A DNA stretch of 64,000 nucleotides from Laburnicola sp. R22_1. Lineage: Eukaryota; Ascomycota; Dothideomycetes; Pleosporales; Didymosphaeriaceae. The stretch covers positions 1,798,001 to 1,862,000 of the forward strand of contig JACONQ010000008.1 of NCBI GenBank assembly GCA_014281115.1, written 5' to 3'. Shown here piece by piece: positions 1 to 11,304 of the stretch (position 1 is the first letter of the stretch; each line of letters begins with the position of its first letter). Both the position numbers and the translations under genes were made by a program. The notes below the pieces were generated by a model. The model searched no databases. It was not told the DNA's origin and was given only the letters and a program-made list of their open reading frames with translations.

Positions 1-299
1 CCCCACATCTTCGGCGCATATTCACCCCTCTTATACACTCTCAAGCTCAGGCGAGTTTGAACTAGCCCTAAACTAATTTCTTGTACATTATGGCGTGCTG
101 GTTGGCGATCTCGGATAAGGTCATTGCTGGCTGGTGTGGGGGGTAGGATAAAATGTTGTCTTCCTTATTCGATATGGATGGGGTGTTTTGTATTTTTTTT
201 GTTTTTTGTTTTTGGTGGCTTTGGTTGGTTTTTGCATGGAGACGTACGGATGGATGCTTGCACTGAGAGCGTCGGCGCGCAAGATGTCTACACGGAATT
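1..299. other. No gene seen at the left edge
   Basis: No convincing coding region was found. A T-rich stretch at about 190-215 and short open frames on both strands have no recognisable protein features. The neighbouring minisatellite begins near 300. Confidence 0.5.
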
Positions 300-1030
300 A
301 AGACGTTATGACCTTTCAATCGAAATCTGTCTTGTCTTGTTGCCTGGGTGTCTACTACCGTGAAGGGTATCTTGGTTCATTAAATGACCGTCGTCGTGGG
401 AGATTCTAACGTGTTTCGTACGTTTTAGATATGCTGTCTAATTTGTTCAGTCCTGTCGTCCACTACTGCACGTTACCTCGATTTAGCTGGAGACCTAATA
501 GCCATGCCATTTAATCTGTTCAGTATTATTGCCCCCGGATAACTACTACTTCATGTTATCCGTTTTGGTGATGCCCTCCAATCTGTTCAGGCATGTTGCC
601 CACTCCTTCATGTTGCCTGGATTCAGACAGATGTTATGGCCATCCCATCCAATCTGTTCAATCCTGCCGGCCACTGCTTCATGTTGTCTTTATTCATACG
701 TTACGGCCATACTGTCCAATCTGTCCAGTCCTGTTGTCTACAACTTCGTATTGCCTCGAATGAGAGGCGATGGCCATGCCAGCCAATCCATCCAATCCTG
801 TCGTCCACTACTTCGCATTCTCTCTATTCAGACGTTGTGACCTTTCAATATAATCTATGCCGCCTTGGTGCCCGGACATCCCCTTCTTCACGTCGCCTCA
901 ATCAGATATGATAACCATTCTATATAATCCGTCTAGCCCTGTCGTTCTGCTTCGCATTACCTTAATTAGACGTGATAACGATCCAGTCCTACTACCCAGG
1001 CGTCCACTACTTCACGTTACCTTGCCTTCA
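300..1030 (+). repeat. Degenerate minisatellite, about ten units of 67-74 bp
   Basis: The phrase AATCTGTTCAGTCCTGTCGT and variants recur near 324, 440, 513, 580, 651, 718, 785, 852 and 926, with a decayed copy near 990. Each is followed by a CCACTACTTCACGTTACC-like phrase. From 440 onward the spacing is 67-74 bp; one unit between 324 and 440 is too decayed to place. The open frames crossing it simply follow the repeat and are not genes. No gene was seen between it and the ATG at 1301. Confidence 0.75.
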
Positions 1031-1300
1031 CTCTACCCCACCCCTTTCCAACAACCACTGACGTCGTTCCTGCCTAAAGCGCCAGGCCTTTCACTCAATG
1101 TCCCGACAACCAGCAAACGGCCGAAATGACGAGTAAACAAAGCGTCGGCGTGTCGGAGTAGGCCTAGATATAAGAAAATTTCTCGTAGGCTTGACCTTTG
1201 CTCCTCACCCTGTCACTTCCTATCGAGTAGCGATAGGAAGACGACGACTCCACCACCACCACCGCCCCGCCACCACCAGCTCGCCGTCGCCGTCGCCGCC

Positions 1301-3120
1301 ATGTCGCTGCCGCTCGCTCCCGCTGCTGCTGCTGCTGCTGCTCCTGCTCCTGCTCCTGCTGCTCCTGCCTCCTCCACCGGGTAAGTTTCTATGCGTGATG
1401 TCAAGTCCCTGCACTGTTTGGAGCGTTTGGCGTTGCTTTTTTGTATGGCTGGTTGGTTTGGGTTGGTTTCCCGGACAGGGCCACCCAAACGAGGACTGGG
1501 TGGACATCCCGGACAGGGACCATCAGAACGAGGACTGGTGGGTGGAACACGACAACACCTCCGACGGACCAACAACTCCGTCGATACGATGCCATGGACG
1601 GGAATCCGGCGTCTCAGTCGCTACGCCAGAAAACAAGCGAAAAAACACTGGCATCGCGGAACGAGGAACTCGACGATATGCCAGCCAGTGCTCGTCTCCT
1701 CAAGCCACGCTGCTGAGTACGGCACCACACACTCAGCAAAGAGGGATACCTCGCGCCGACGACATGTCTTCAAGCGTACTCTTCACCGCCAAAGCCCTGT
1801 CGCTCGTCAATCGAAGACTCGCTCCAAAACACCGCTCGAGTTCCCTGGCAAGCATGAGGTAGTCAGCAATATCGACGAGACTGGAGCGAAAGTAAACAAG
1901 GCGCCTCACTCACGTCGACAACTCACTTTTCTCATGTCGACGTGCCACGTCTAGCCTGGCGTCTCTTTTGCCATCGATGCTCGCCATTGTGTCTTCTTCA
2001 ACGACATACCGTCCGCCTTGGTAGAGCGCTTTCATTCGCGTAGCAACCAGCCAATCTACATGTGGCTGCGCGAGCTCACTTTGGCTACCCAACACATGGA
2101 CAGTGTCTTCGGACATGCATGGAGGAAGACGTGCGCTGTCAGGCTCGCCAGAGACGAGGTGTGGCGAAAAGACGTTTCTGAAGCAGTATCGCATATCCGC
2201 TCGCTTCGTTAGACACATGTTCTCTTCTATCATGATATGCGAAGAGGATAATATGGCTCGCTCTATTTCGGCTCAGCATCGTCGCGAAAGTCATGCCGTC
2301 GCTGGTACAAGCGTCAAGTCTACTCTGGCTACGGTATCTCATGGCAGTCTCGTCGACCTGTCATACCGTCAACGGCGTTCGTTTTATGGATACTCGACTT
2401 CCTTCCGACATGCTGTTTACAGCATGCGACATGCGTCAAGTCTATTCTGGATAAAAGATGGAGAGATATTGGGCTGATGGACTATCATATGAAGTGGGGG
2501 CTAACCCATGTAGGACTAGATTCCCCCATCTGAACATCCGGTTCACGACGGAGTGGGAGGATCAACTCACGGTGGAGGAGGCGGAGTCGATGCGGGAGCT
2601 GATCGATGCGTCCAGGCACACCTGGGTGTACAAGTTCGCGGCCCGACAGATGGTCCCTGGCCAGGACGGTGTGCCTGGCACCGTCGCATGGACGGATGTG
2701 GAGGTCATCAAGGGGCCTCACTGCGTTGTGGCGCAGCCCTACAACCCGCACATCACTGTGCGGGTGTGGATGGGCACCGCGCACAAGTAAGACTCCAGGA
2801 CTTGGTGGCGGTTGGCCCTAATTGATGAAGTATGGTACTGACAGACTGCAGCGACTACGTACGACTCTGGGGCTCGGCCCACTTGCACCTCAACGGGCTG
2901 GAGACGATGAACCGGGTATGGATTTTCTGGTTTCTCCTTTACATGTGGAGATGACTCGGTACAAGCTGCTAATTATTATAAGTGGGGGTCTTCACCAAGG
3001 CAAATGCCGGACTGGGTCAGCTGGAGGGTATGTTTTCCTTGTCTCTTTCTATCATGATACTATCAGGGGCCTATCCTTGACCAATACACGGTATCCCTTC
3101 AGCCCCGTTCAATGTGCTGA
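1301..3120 (+). CDS. Unknown 171-residue protein, five exons
   Basis: Proposed exons are 1301-1380, 2514-2786, 2852-2915, 2983-3027 and 3067-3120. They join in frame with GTAAGT, GTAAGA, GTATGG and GTATGT donors and end in TGA. The first exon encodes an Ala/Pro-rich leader from a GCT/CCT microsatellite. The body has RFPHLNIRFTTEW, a WVYKFAARQMVPGQDGV stretch and a C-terminal GPILDQYTVSLQP. I do not recognise the family and give no function; there is no signal peptide or membrane segment. The first intron (1381-2513) is 1.13 kb, very long for this genome, and contains a 38-bp tandem duplication near 1471-1545. The last exon overlaps the tail of the convergent gene by 22 bp if that gene has no terminal intron. 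Exons 2-5 are well supported; joining exon 1 is less certain. Confidence 0.6.
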
Positions 3121-3575
3121 CTACGACCAGAGCCACCCTCCGCCGGAGTTTGTGGCGCCCGAGTGTGTGTGGACGATGGTGGAGGAGGTAGAGGAGGAGA
3201 CGGAGTTGCGGTATGTGTCCATACACCCCCAAACAGCCCCTTCATCTTCGCCCTCAAGCCCTGGAACGGCTGCTCGCCCGGCCTCGGATTCATGGGATCG
3301 GCGGCGAAGTCGTGGAAGAAGACGCCCCAGATGACGATGAAGCCGATGAGGTTCCACTGCACAATCTTGGTCCACTTCTGCCACTGCGGTTTGATGGACT
3401 TGATGCGCAGGCGGCGCTTGAACTTGCGCTCGAAGCGGAACTGCTGCCGCTCGGTGAGCTCGCGGAGGTTGGGCGGCCAATGCTTCTTTGCGGGGAAGCG
3501 GTTGCGCTCGAGGTCGAAGGGCGGCAGGTGCGACTTTGGGGCGCGGCCGAGCAGCCGCCGGAGCAGGTGCAGCAT
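3099..3575 (-). CDS. Small single-pass membrane protein, possibly mitochondrial
   Basis: Translation from the ATG at 3575 starts MLHLLRRLLGRAPKSHLPPF, an amphipathic Arg/Leu-rich segment that could be a mitochondrial presequence. A charged block follows (RFERKFKRRLRIK at about residues 51-63), then one hydrophobic segment (IVQWNLIGFIVIWGVFF). I do not recognise the family; organelle targeting is inference. The frame stays open to 3099, but the last 40 or so residues are Pro/Thr/Ser-rich and may be intronic. A donor GTATGG follows the KGLFGG codons and a TAG acceptor near 3119-3125 would give a shorter protein of about 118 residues. The gene is divergent from leucyl-tRNA synthetase and shares its promoter region. 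Confidence 0.55.
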   Translation of the reverse strand: MLHLLRRLLGRAPKSHLPPFDLERNRFPAKKHWPPNLRELTERQQFRFERKFKRRLRIKSIKPQWQKWTKIVQWNLIGFIVIWGVFFHDFAADPMNPRPGEQPFQGLRAKMKGLFGGVWTHTATPSPPLPPPPSSTHTRAPQTPAEGGSGRSQHIERG

Positions 3576-3939
3576 CGTGGCGGGCGCAGGCGAGGGCGAG
3601 GGCGAGGGCGAGGGCGAGGATGCGAGGATGCGAGGATGCGTCGATGCGTCGATGTCGCCGTGTCGATGTCGTGAGAGCAACACTGGAAGTTCACGTTGGC
3701 TAACCTTCACCTGCAGACCCGCGCCAGCGCCGAGCACGGCCCGCTCCCCCAGGCACCGCCCGACACCGACACCCCGCCGCCCCCACCGCCTGCAGCCGCA
3801 AAACCACGCTCCCTCCGGCGGCGACGACGACACGCCTGTTCTCCCGTATTGACAACTACCGCCGCCGCTGCCCATCTGCTCGTCCACCCCCGTCGCCCAC
3901 GCTCCTGTACCCCCTCCTTTGCACCCGACCCGCCCCACA
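3576..3939. promoter_or_regulatory. Shared divergent promoter region (membrane protein / LeuRS)
   Basis: These 364 bp separate two divergently oriented starts. Apart from the microsatellite, the sequence is C-rich on the plus strand, typical of pyrimidine-rich fungal promoters and leaders. No TATA box was picked out. Confidence 0.45.
3590..3660. repeat. GCGAGG and ATGCGAGG/ATGCGTCG microsatellites
   Basis: About five GCGAGG units at 3590-3619 are followed by three ATGCGAGG and two ATGCGTCG octamers. They lie just upstream of the ATG of the minus-strand membrane-protein gene, probably in its 5' untranslated region. Confidence 0.8.
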
Positions 3940-6900
3940 ATGGCCGAAGCAGCAGCAGCAGCCCCGCCTCGCATGCCCAACAACGCTATCCAAGCCACGC
4001 TCGACGTCCTCAACCCCGAACACAGCAGCGCAAACACGCTCAAGCTCGAGAACACAGAGAAGCGGGACGCCCTGGTCAAGGAGGAGGTTTGTACCGCGTC
4101 CGGCCGCACCCCACACCCCGCATCGCGACACTAACGCCTCTCCAGCAAAAATACCAGCAGCAATGGGCCGACACACACGTTTTCGAGCCAGAGGCGCCCT
4201 CCATAGACGAGGAGCCCTTCGACACGACTACGCCTGACCAGCTCCACGACAAACACCCCAAATTCCTCTGCAACTTCGCCTTCCCCTACATGAACGGCAC
4301 CCTACATGCTGGACACGGCTTCACCGTGTCCAAGATCGAGTTCGCTGCCGGATTCTCGCGCATGCAAGGCAAACGCACGCTGTTCCCTCTGGGCTACCAC
4401 CTGACTGGCATGCCCATCAAAGCCTGCGCAGACAAACTCGTCCGAGAAGTCGAACAATTCGGCCAAAACTTCGAACGCTGCCCTGTCGACGACATCATCG
4501 AACAAGGCCCCACAAGCGCCGCAGTTCCTCCAGCTCCCACACAAGCCGAAACCAAGACCGATCTCTCCAAATTCTCTGCCAAGAAAGGCAAGCAAGCCGC
4601 GAAGACGATCCAGACCAAATACCAGTTCCAGATCATGCTCGCCCAAGGCATACCTATTGAGGACATTCACAAGTTCGCCGACCCGTATCACTGGATCATG
4701 TACTTCCCGCCGCTGGCTAAGAGGGACCTCGTTGCCTTTGGCGCACGAATGGACTGGCGGAGACAGTTCACGACGACCGATGCAAACGCCTACTTCGATA
4801 GCTTCGTCAAGTGGCAGATGCGTAAGCTGAAGGACCTGGGAAAGATCATATTCGCCAAGCGGTACACAGTCTACTCGCCCAAAGACGGACAGGCTTGCCT
4901 CGACCACGACCGTGCCAGCGGCGAGGGCGTCACCGTTCAGGAATACACGGCGCTCAAAATGAAAGTCAAAGAGTGGTCCGAGACGGCCAAGAAGTTGCTA
5001 GAGGGAACGCTACCCACCGACGCCAGCGTCTTCTTCATTCCTGCTACCCTGAGACCCGAAACCATGTACGGTCAAACATCATGTTTTGTCGGCCCGACCC
5101 TAAAGTATGGAGTTTTCCAGGTTGGAACCGAGTACTTCGTCTGCTCACCACGCGCCGCACGCAACATGGCCTACCAAGGTATATTTCCCGAATGGGGTCA
5201 GTTCCCTCAAGTCGCGACCCTTACTGGCAAGGACGTCGTCGGCACTCTCGTCAATGCTCCCTTCTCCATACTCACTGACGGTGTCCGCATCCTGCCCATG
5301 GAGACTGTCAAGGATACAAAAGGTACGGCTGTCGTGACCTGCGTACCGTCCGACTCCCCCGACGACTACATTACGTCTCTCGACCTCGCAAAGAAGGCCG
5401 AATACTACGGTATCCAGAAAGAATGGGTTCGCTTCGACGATATCCTCCCCATCATCTCTACGCCCTCGTACGGACATCTCACAGCCAAACATCTCGTCGA
5501 GTCGCTCAAGATTCAGTCGCCCAAAGACACCAAGAACCTCGAGATTGCAAAGGAGGCGGCATACAAGGAAGGCTTCTACAAGGGTACCATGATCTACGGA
5601 GAATACAAAGGCCAAAAAGTCGAAAACGCGAAGAACCTCGTCCGCAAACAGCTCATCGAACAAGGTCTTGCATTTGCCTATGGTGAACCCGATGGCAAGG
5701 TCATATCTCGTTCGGGAGATGAATGCACTGCAGCCTTGCTCGATCAGTGGTTCATGAACTATGGTACCACAGAAAATGGCGGAGACGGCGAGTGGGCTAA
5801 GCAGGTGCTGCAGCAGCTCGATGACATGGAGCTCTATTACCCCGAGGCAAAGAACGCTTTTGTACATGTGGTTGCGTGGCTGGCTAACTGGGCCTGCGCG
5901 CGTTCATACGGTCTTGGAACGAAAATACCTTGGGATGAGTCGGTCATGGTCGAGTCTCTCAGCGATTCTACGATTTACATGTCATACTACAGCTTCGCTC
6001 ACCTTCTCCACAAGGACATGTTCGGCAAGGAGGTCGGCCCCCTTGGAGTCAAACCTGAGCAAATGACGGACGACGTTTGGGACTACGTACTTGGGCGCCG
6101 CGACCGAGCAGACTTGCCCCAATCGGATATTCCCAAAGAGGCTCTACAGACACTGAGACGCCACTTTGACTATTGGTATCCGCTCGACATGCGTGGCTCC
6201 GGCAAAGATCTGATCCAGAACCATTTGACCTTCAGCCTCTACATCCACGCAGCTCTATTCCCTAAAGAGAACCGCCCTCGCTCTTTCCGTGTCAACGGAC
6301 ATCTCATGCTTAACGGCGAAAAGATGAGCAAGTCGACAGGCAACTTTTTGACCATCGAAGGTGCTGTAGCGAAATTTGGTGCGGACGCTACGCGCATTAC
6401 CCTCGCCGACGCAGGTGACGGCATCGAAGACGCCAACTATGCGGAGTCTGTCGCTAATGCCAATATTCTAAAGCTCTATGAGCTCAGGAAATGGTGCGAG
6501 GAAATGATCCGCGACGCTATCATCGTAGGAACCGGGACCGACAGGAATTACGAGCAGGCCAGCCAAGAACGCATCAAGAATATCGATGTGATTCAGCGAA
6601 AGTCCGGTAGCCCACGACTCCTCCTCGACGACCTGTTCGACAATGAATTGAACACCCTTGTCGCCGAAACAAAGAAGCACTACGAAGCTACCATGTACAA
6701 GGCCGCCCTTAAATCTGGGTACTATGACTTCACCGCTGCTCGAGACTTCTACCGTGAGGCGACAAAAGCAGCTGGTTTGGGTATGCACGAGGACCTTGCG
6801 AAACGTTACATTGAGCTCCAAGCGCTGCTTGTGACACCAATCGCACCTCATTGGGCCGAGTATATATGGTTAGAGGTTCTAAAGAAGCCAGACACCGTTC

Positions 6901-7508
6901 AGAACGCCTTGTGGCCTGAAGTCCCGAGCACAGATGCCGCCCTTACCGCTGCGCGCGAGTTTGTCAGGTCAACGCAATCCAACATCACCTCCGCAGAAGG
7001 CCAAACAGTCAAACGTCTCGCCAAAGGCAAAGCCGCACTCTTCGACCCGAAGAAAGATAAGAAGATCACGATCTTCTCAGCTAGGACCTGGCCTGAGTGG
7101 CAGAAAAAGTACATCGACCTCTTGCGCAACGAGTACCCTAATATCGACATCAAAACCATTAGCAAGAATATCGACAAGTCGGAATCGAAGAAAGCTATGC
7201 CGTTCATCAACAACCTAAAGCGCCGTCTTGACAATGGCGAGTCTGCCGATGTCGTCCTCAATCGCCAGCTTCCTTTTGACGAGCTCGTCACACTACGCGC
7301 TATGATACCAGGACTGAAGCAGACGATCCAGAAGTGCGTCGCTGTCGAGATTATCGCGGTTGACGAAGGTGGCAAGACGGGTACTGTGATCAATGAGGAT
7401 GGCAGCGAGGGAGGGAAGAAGGAGGAGTTGCCGCCGTACGCAGGGAGTGCCGAGCCTGGGTCGCCGAGCTTTGCGTTTGAGAACGTGGAGAGTCTGCCTG
7501 TTCGGTAA
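3940..7508 (+). CDS. CDC60: Cytosolic leucyl-tRNA synthetase
   Basis: Exons 3940-4086 and 4146-7508 join in phase 0 (GTTTGT donor, CTCCAG acceptor) to give 1,169 residues, close to the roughly 1,090-1,200 of eukaryotic cytosolic LeuRS. The enzyme charges tRNA-Leu with leucine. Class I signatures are present: PYMNGTLHAGHGFT (HIGH motif, HAGH at about residues 103-106) and KMSKS at about 775-779. Between them lie the CP1 editing insert (TLRPETMYGQT, GDECTAALLDQWF) and the catalytic core. A long C-terminal domain follows, as in archaeal/eukaryotic LeuRS. The start ATG at 3940 follows the consensus-like CACAATGGCC; in-frame codons upstream are low-complexity and have no better start. There is no mitochondrial presequence, so this is the cytosolic rather than mitochondrial enzyme. 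Confidence 0.95.
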
Positions 7509-7963
7509 TTGGGGCGAGAGTGTGTGCGTGGGCATTTGACTACATAAGAGACGGAGACGATCACGAGCATGTTCTGGCACAGTACAGTACAGCATGGCAT
7601 GGCATGGCATGGACTGGGGGCATGATGGCTTTTATGAAACTAGATGAGACTCCTCGATCGACGAGGGATATGTCTTGACATGTTTTGCATGCGGAACGAA
7701 GTCATGATAGTTATAGATTTGATGGTTAACGCAAACCGAAAAGTTTTCCTCTTTTGACTTCCGCGACCTTTTGACATGTCTCCATGAAGGATCTAATCAC
7801 AGAACAGACTCAGACTAGGAATGCGCGTTGCAAGAAAGGACCATCACAGAACGCTTGTAGATGATCAGATGGCAATTGCAAGTCTATCCATCTATGCATG
7901 CTTCCACAACATCTATTTCATGAAAGGCTGCGACGCTCCACACCGCACCACAGCTGACCCGAA
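7509..7963. other. Intergenic 3' regions, no gene seen
   Basis: This convergent interval holds the 3' ends of LeuRS and the downstream minus-strand dehydrogenase. It contains a short GGCAT repeat at about 7590-7611 and no coding region I can support. Confidence 0.6.
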
Positions 7964-9193
7964 CTACAACTTGGCCCTCGCCTCTCCCTCGACCTCATTC
8001 CCCTCCCTATCAAACCAAATCTTCCTCCCGCTCCTCAACGACTCCTGCAACGCCACCCCAATCCTAACCGCCTCAACACTACTCTCCAAATCCACGGGCA
8101 CAGGCCCATCCTCGAGCACCGCCTCAGTAAACGCCCTCGCCTCCTCGACAAACGCATTCTCAAACCTCTCGTAGTAGTTCTGCGGTATGTCCCTGCTGAT
8201 GCCGTTGGCGCCATGCGTCTCGGTCAGGGTAAGCGTGGGGTTCGCATTGACGGTGAGTTTGCCCGTCGTGCCGATGATTTCCGTCATGTCGTGCTGGCCG
8301 GGGGCGTTCATGCGCGACGAGTAGACGTAGGCGATTTGGTTCGTGTGGAATTCGATGATGGCGACGCCGTTGTCTACGTCGCCGTGTTGGGCGAGGGCGG
8401 GTTCGAGGGCGGTGACGCCGACGGCTGTGACGCTTTTGACGCGGGGGAGCTGTGTGGGTTTGTCGGCGGAGGTGGGGTCCGCGCTGAAGAACCAGAGGGC
8501 GAGGTCGATGTCGTGGATGTTGCAGTCTACGAAGATGCCGCCGCTGAATTCGGCGTAGGCGACGAAGAAGCCCGAGGGGTCGTATTTGTCGCAGGTTTGG
8601 GAGCGGAGGATGGTGGGGCGCCCGATGGTGCCGGTTAGGGTGGCCGTGTGCGCGGAGAGATAGGATGTGTCGAAGCGGCGGGAGAAGCCGCACATTACTT
8701 TTTGGGTGGGGTGAGCGCGGGCGGTGGAGAGGACTTTTTGGCACTGGGGTGGGTCAATGGGGTTGTTGGAGGCGTGACGAAGCGGGGTCGTTTTGTTGGA
8801 GTGGAGAGGATGTTGGGGATGGGGATGTATGTATGGTGTAGGGTAGTGGGGAATACGTACTACGGCGAGATCTGTGCTCAATGGCTTTTCGCACAGGACG
8901 TGCTTGCCTGCTTCAATGGCTTTGATTGTCTGCTCGGCGTGCACTGTGGTGACGGTTGCTACGCATACTGCTTCCAGGCCCTCGTGCTTCAGCATCTGGC
9001 CATAGTCCTGGTAGATCTTGACGCCCCAGGGCTCGAGGTGTGCCTTGGCCCATGCAAGCTCCTTGGGGTCGGGGGTGAAGGCCGCGACGAGCTCTGCGCG
9101 CGGCGTGCGGTGCAGGAAGTGGTTTGCATGGCGAGCACCCATGCGGCCGAGGCCAGAGACGGCGACCTGGAGCCGGCGCATTTGGGGAGCCAT
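7964..9193 (-). CDS. Inositol 2-dehydrogenase-like oxidoreductase (Gfo/Idh/MocA family)
   Basis: Exons 8861-9193 and 7964-8743 join in phase 0 across a 117-bp intron (GTACGT donor, CCCCAG acceptor) that is also open in frame. The mature protein is 370 residues. The N-terminal Rossmann fold has AVSGLGRMGARHANHF; CEKPL supplies the conserved lysine (Lys103). VDCNIHDIDLALWF holds the D-x3-H pair (Asp184, His188) that with the lysine matches the catalytic set of bacterial IolG-type inositol dehydrogenases. GFSRRFDTSYL and IGRPTILRSQ also resemble IolG. Likely reaction: NAD(P)-dependent oxidation of myo- or scyllo-inositol or a related sugar. Sugar specificity cannot be read from sequence. It lies beside a medium-chain dehydrogenase and near myo-inositol oxygenase, supporting an inositol role. 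No targeting signal is evident, so it is probably cytosolic. Confidence 0.85.
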   Translation of the reverse strand: MAPQMRRLQVAVSGLGRMGARHANHFLHRTPRAELVAAFTPDPKELAWAKAHLEPWGVKIYQDYGQMLKHEGLEAVCVATVTTVHAEQTIKAIEAGKHVLCEKPLSTDLAVVRIPHYPTPYIHPHPQHPLHSNKTTPLRHASNNPIDPPQCQKVLSTARAHPTQKVMCGFSRRFDTSYLSAHTATLTGTIGRPTILRSQTCDKYDPSGFFVAYAEFSGGIFVDCNIHDIDLALWFFSADPTSADKPTQLPRVKSVTAVGVTALEPALAQHGDVDNGVAIIEFHTNQIAYVYSSRMNAPGQHDMTEIIGTTGKLTVNANPTLTLTETHGANGISRDIPQNYYERFENAFVEEARAFTEAVLEDGPVPVDLESSVEAVRIGVALQESLRSGRKIWFDREGNEVEGEARAKL

Positions 9194-9974
9194 TGTGTAG
9201 TCGTGACAGGTGTAGGAAGCTCAATTGGGAGAGCTGGAGGTAATCGAGACGGGAGGGAGAGAAAGGTATCAAAACAGAGCTCGTAGAATGTTGGGTTGGG
9301 AGCCGGGCCGCTGAAATATCTATTCATCCTCTGTCCAGCCTGCACACCGCCCGCAAAACAAGGTGGTCATAGCTCCAGGGTCCACCACGCTTGAGGCGGG
9401 TGAATGCTCCAGATGTTTTGCGGACGCGTCTGTCTCCGTCTCCGTCTGCACGTAAACTGCACAGGACGCGGACATTTCCCCAGTATTCGGCGCCAATGGT
9501 GTGCATGCTCGGGGCTAGCGTTCGGGAACAACTGAATTGAGATGCAGAAAAGGGCCATTGATGGCGTGGATGGACGTGCGGACGCGTTGCGACGTGACGG
9601 CGCCATGTTCGGCACCAAGCGAAAATTCTCGGCGAGGAAAGTTTCCCCATTCGAACATGGAGGTGTACCCCAGACGTTGTACGGTAACGCGGGTGGGAAG
9701 CAAAAGACGGAGAATTGAGCATCTTCGATCTGGACTCTGCACTCTGAGGACCACTGGAGTGGACATGCATCATCCGACACGGCAGCCGCAGCCGAGTGAA
9801 TGTGCGTGAACGTGGGGTTGAACCCTGAAATGACCCCCGCTCTACGTCACTCTCTTCGAAATGTTCCGGTACGAATTCACGAGGCGAGCATCAACAGCAA
9901 CCACCAAAGCAACGAAAGGACTGGTATACATTGCGACGCCCAATTTCGAACTTCAACTGCCAGCCTTTCATCGC
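9194..9974. promoter_or_regulatory. Promoter region of the inositol dehydrogenase-like gene
   Basis: This interval holds the upstream region of the minus-strand dehydrogenase and the 3' region of the next minus-strand gene. GGCGCCATGT occurs at 9599-9608, and the same 9-base core appears in the other two promoter regions of the cluster. A related CGGCGCCAATGG lies near 9488. No coding region is convincing. Confidence 0.4.
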
Positions 9975-11304
9975 TCACAGATTTGCCTTGTCGCCATCTC
10001 CCATTTCAATCACGACCTTGATGACCAAGTTACCCTTGTCGTCCTTCGTCTTTCCAGCCATCTCGAAAGCTTCATCCGCCGACTCCAGGCCCTTGTATCT
10101 ATGTGTGACAAGCTTCGAGAAGTCAGGGTAGCCAGGGCCCTTCTTCGACACGACTTCGACGCCGATCGGGTACGTGTTTGCGTATCGGAAGACGCCCATG
10201 ATGTCGACTTCGCGGAGCGCTGCGGCAGAGATGGGAAGCGTCTGAACGGGTGTGCCCATTCCGATGAGCAGGACTTTGCCTCCTGGTCGCGTTGCCTGCT
10301 TTTGTCAGACGATAGTCGGCGTCGAGCTATCTCGACAGACTTACGTATATCGATGCTTGTACGCAAGAAGGTACACCCGTGCACTCAAACACAGCATCTA
10401 CTTCGCCCACTAGTCCGCCGCTCGCCTTTGCAATCTTGCCAATCTCCGCAGCTGTCTCCTTTGCGATCTCGAGGTTCTCTTCTATCGTCTGGCCCCGCTT
10501 CAGTGGCACTGTGAAGCTCCGGTGGGCAAAATTATTCTCGACTGCGAAACTTACTCGCCCGGCATCGATGTCTGCTATCACTACGGTGCCGGCGCCTGAT
10601 ATCTTTGCCATTGCAGCGACCAACAGCCCAACCGCGCCTGCGCCGAAGACGAGTACTGTTGAGCCGACCGCAAGCTGTGCCCGTTTCAATGCTTGGATGC
10701 CGACTCCTAATGGTTCTAGAATCGCGCCGAGGTCTAGCGAAACATCGTCTGGGAGTCTACGTTTCATCAGCACTCGGCTTCGACTTTTGGTTGCGCTTCT
10801 GCTCACTTGTGACACCAAGCCGCCGGGTGGTTGATTCTATCCTGAAGCGTGCCCTGCGCGTGTGGAAATGATTTCGCGCTACTCCTAAACCTCATTTCTT
10901 TGCAGATATTATACCTCCCCTCTTTGCACCTATTGCACTGTTCGCATGGCTGCCCGACTTCCAGCGCGACTTTGTCCCCAACCTTGAACTTGGCTACTTC
11001 GGAGCCTACGGCCGTGACTACGCCTGCGGATTCGTGCCCGAGGGACATGGGTTCGCGGACAATGATATCGCCATTGCGGTAATGTCGGTAGTAGTGCAGA
11101 TCTGAGCCGCAGAGACCGGTGGAGCGAACAGCGACTTGGACTTCTGAAGGGCCTGGAGGGAACAGGGAGCGGTCTTCCTGCGAGGTGTTAGAACTGATGG
11201 TTGTCGAGGGACGACAAGCGCACAATTCTCAGGTCTTTGGCGCCGTGCAGCACAGAAGCGCGTATCTGTTGCTGTTGCACATCGGGCGGCTTTTCTGCGG
11301 CCAT
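9975..11304 (-). CDS. Zinc medium-chain dehydrogenase, sorbitol / L-idonate 5-dehydrogenase type
   Basis: Four exons (11224-11304, 10807-11177, 10345-10756, 9975-10295) join in phase to 394 residues. Introns begin GTGCGC, GTGAGC and GTAAGT; branch sites CTAAC and CTGAC are visible. Catalytic zinc ligands are Cys50 (GLCGSD) and His75-Glu76 (LGHES). The structural zinc site is the four-cysteine block CEQCNRCKEGRYNIC (Cys105, 108, 111, 119). The Rossmann motif is VFGAGAVGLL. This pattern is that of polyol dehydrogenases: sorbitol, xylitol, L-arabinitol, and the fungal L-idonate 5-dehydrogenase known from the Aspergillus niger D-glucuronate pathway. Substrate is inferred from neighbours; L-idonate to 5-keto-D-gluconate would fit the cluster, but xylitol or sorbitol oxidation is not excluded. 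Its start faces the short-chain dehydrogenase across a 465-bp divergent promoter. Confidence 0.88.

Noticed and set aside
1191..1862. Overlapping open frames of up to 223 codons around the CTG/CCT microsatellite
   Set aside because: They arise from low-complexity sequence and disagree with the in-phase exon pair 1301-1380 and 2514-2786.
3163..3852. Plus-strand frame of 229 codons
   Set aside because: It is the complement of the minus-strand membrane-protein gene and its promoter; no protein-like features.
8160..8744. Second minus-strand frame rich in Arg/Pro/His
   Set aside because: A shifted frame of the inositol dehydrogenase-like gene in GC-rich sequence.
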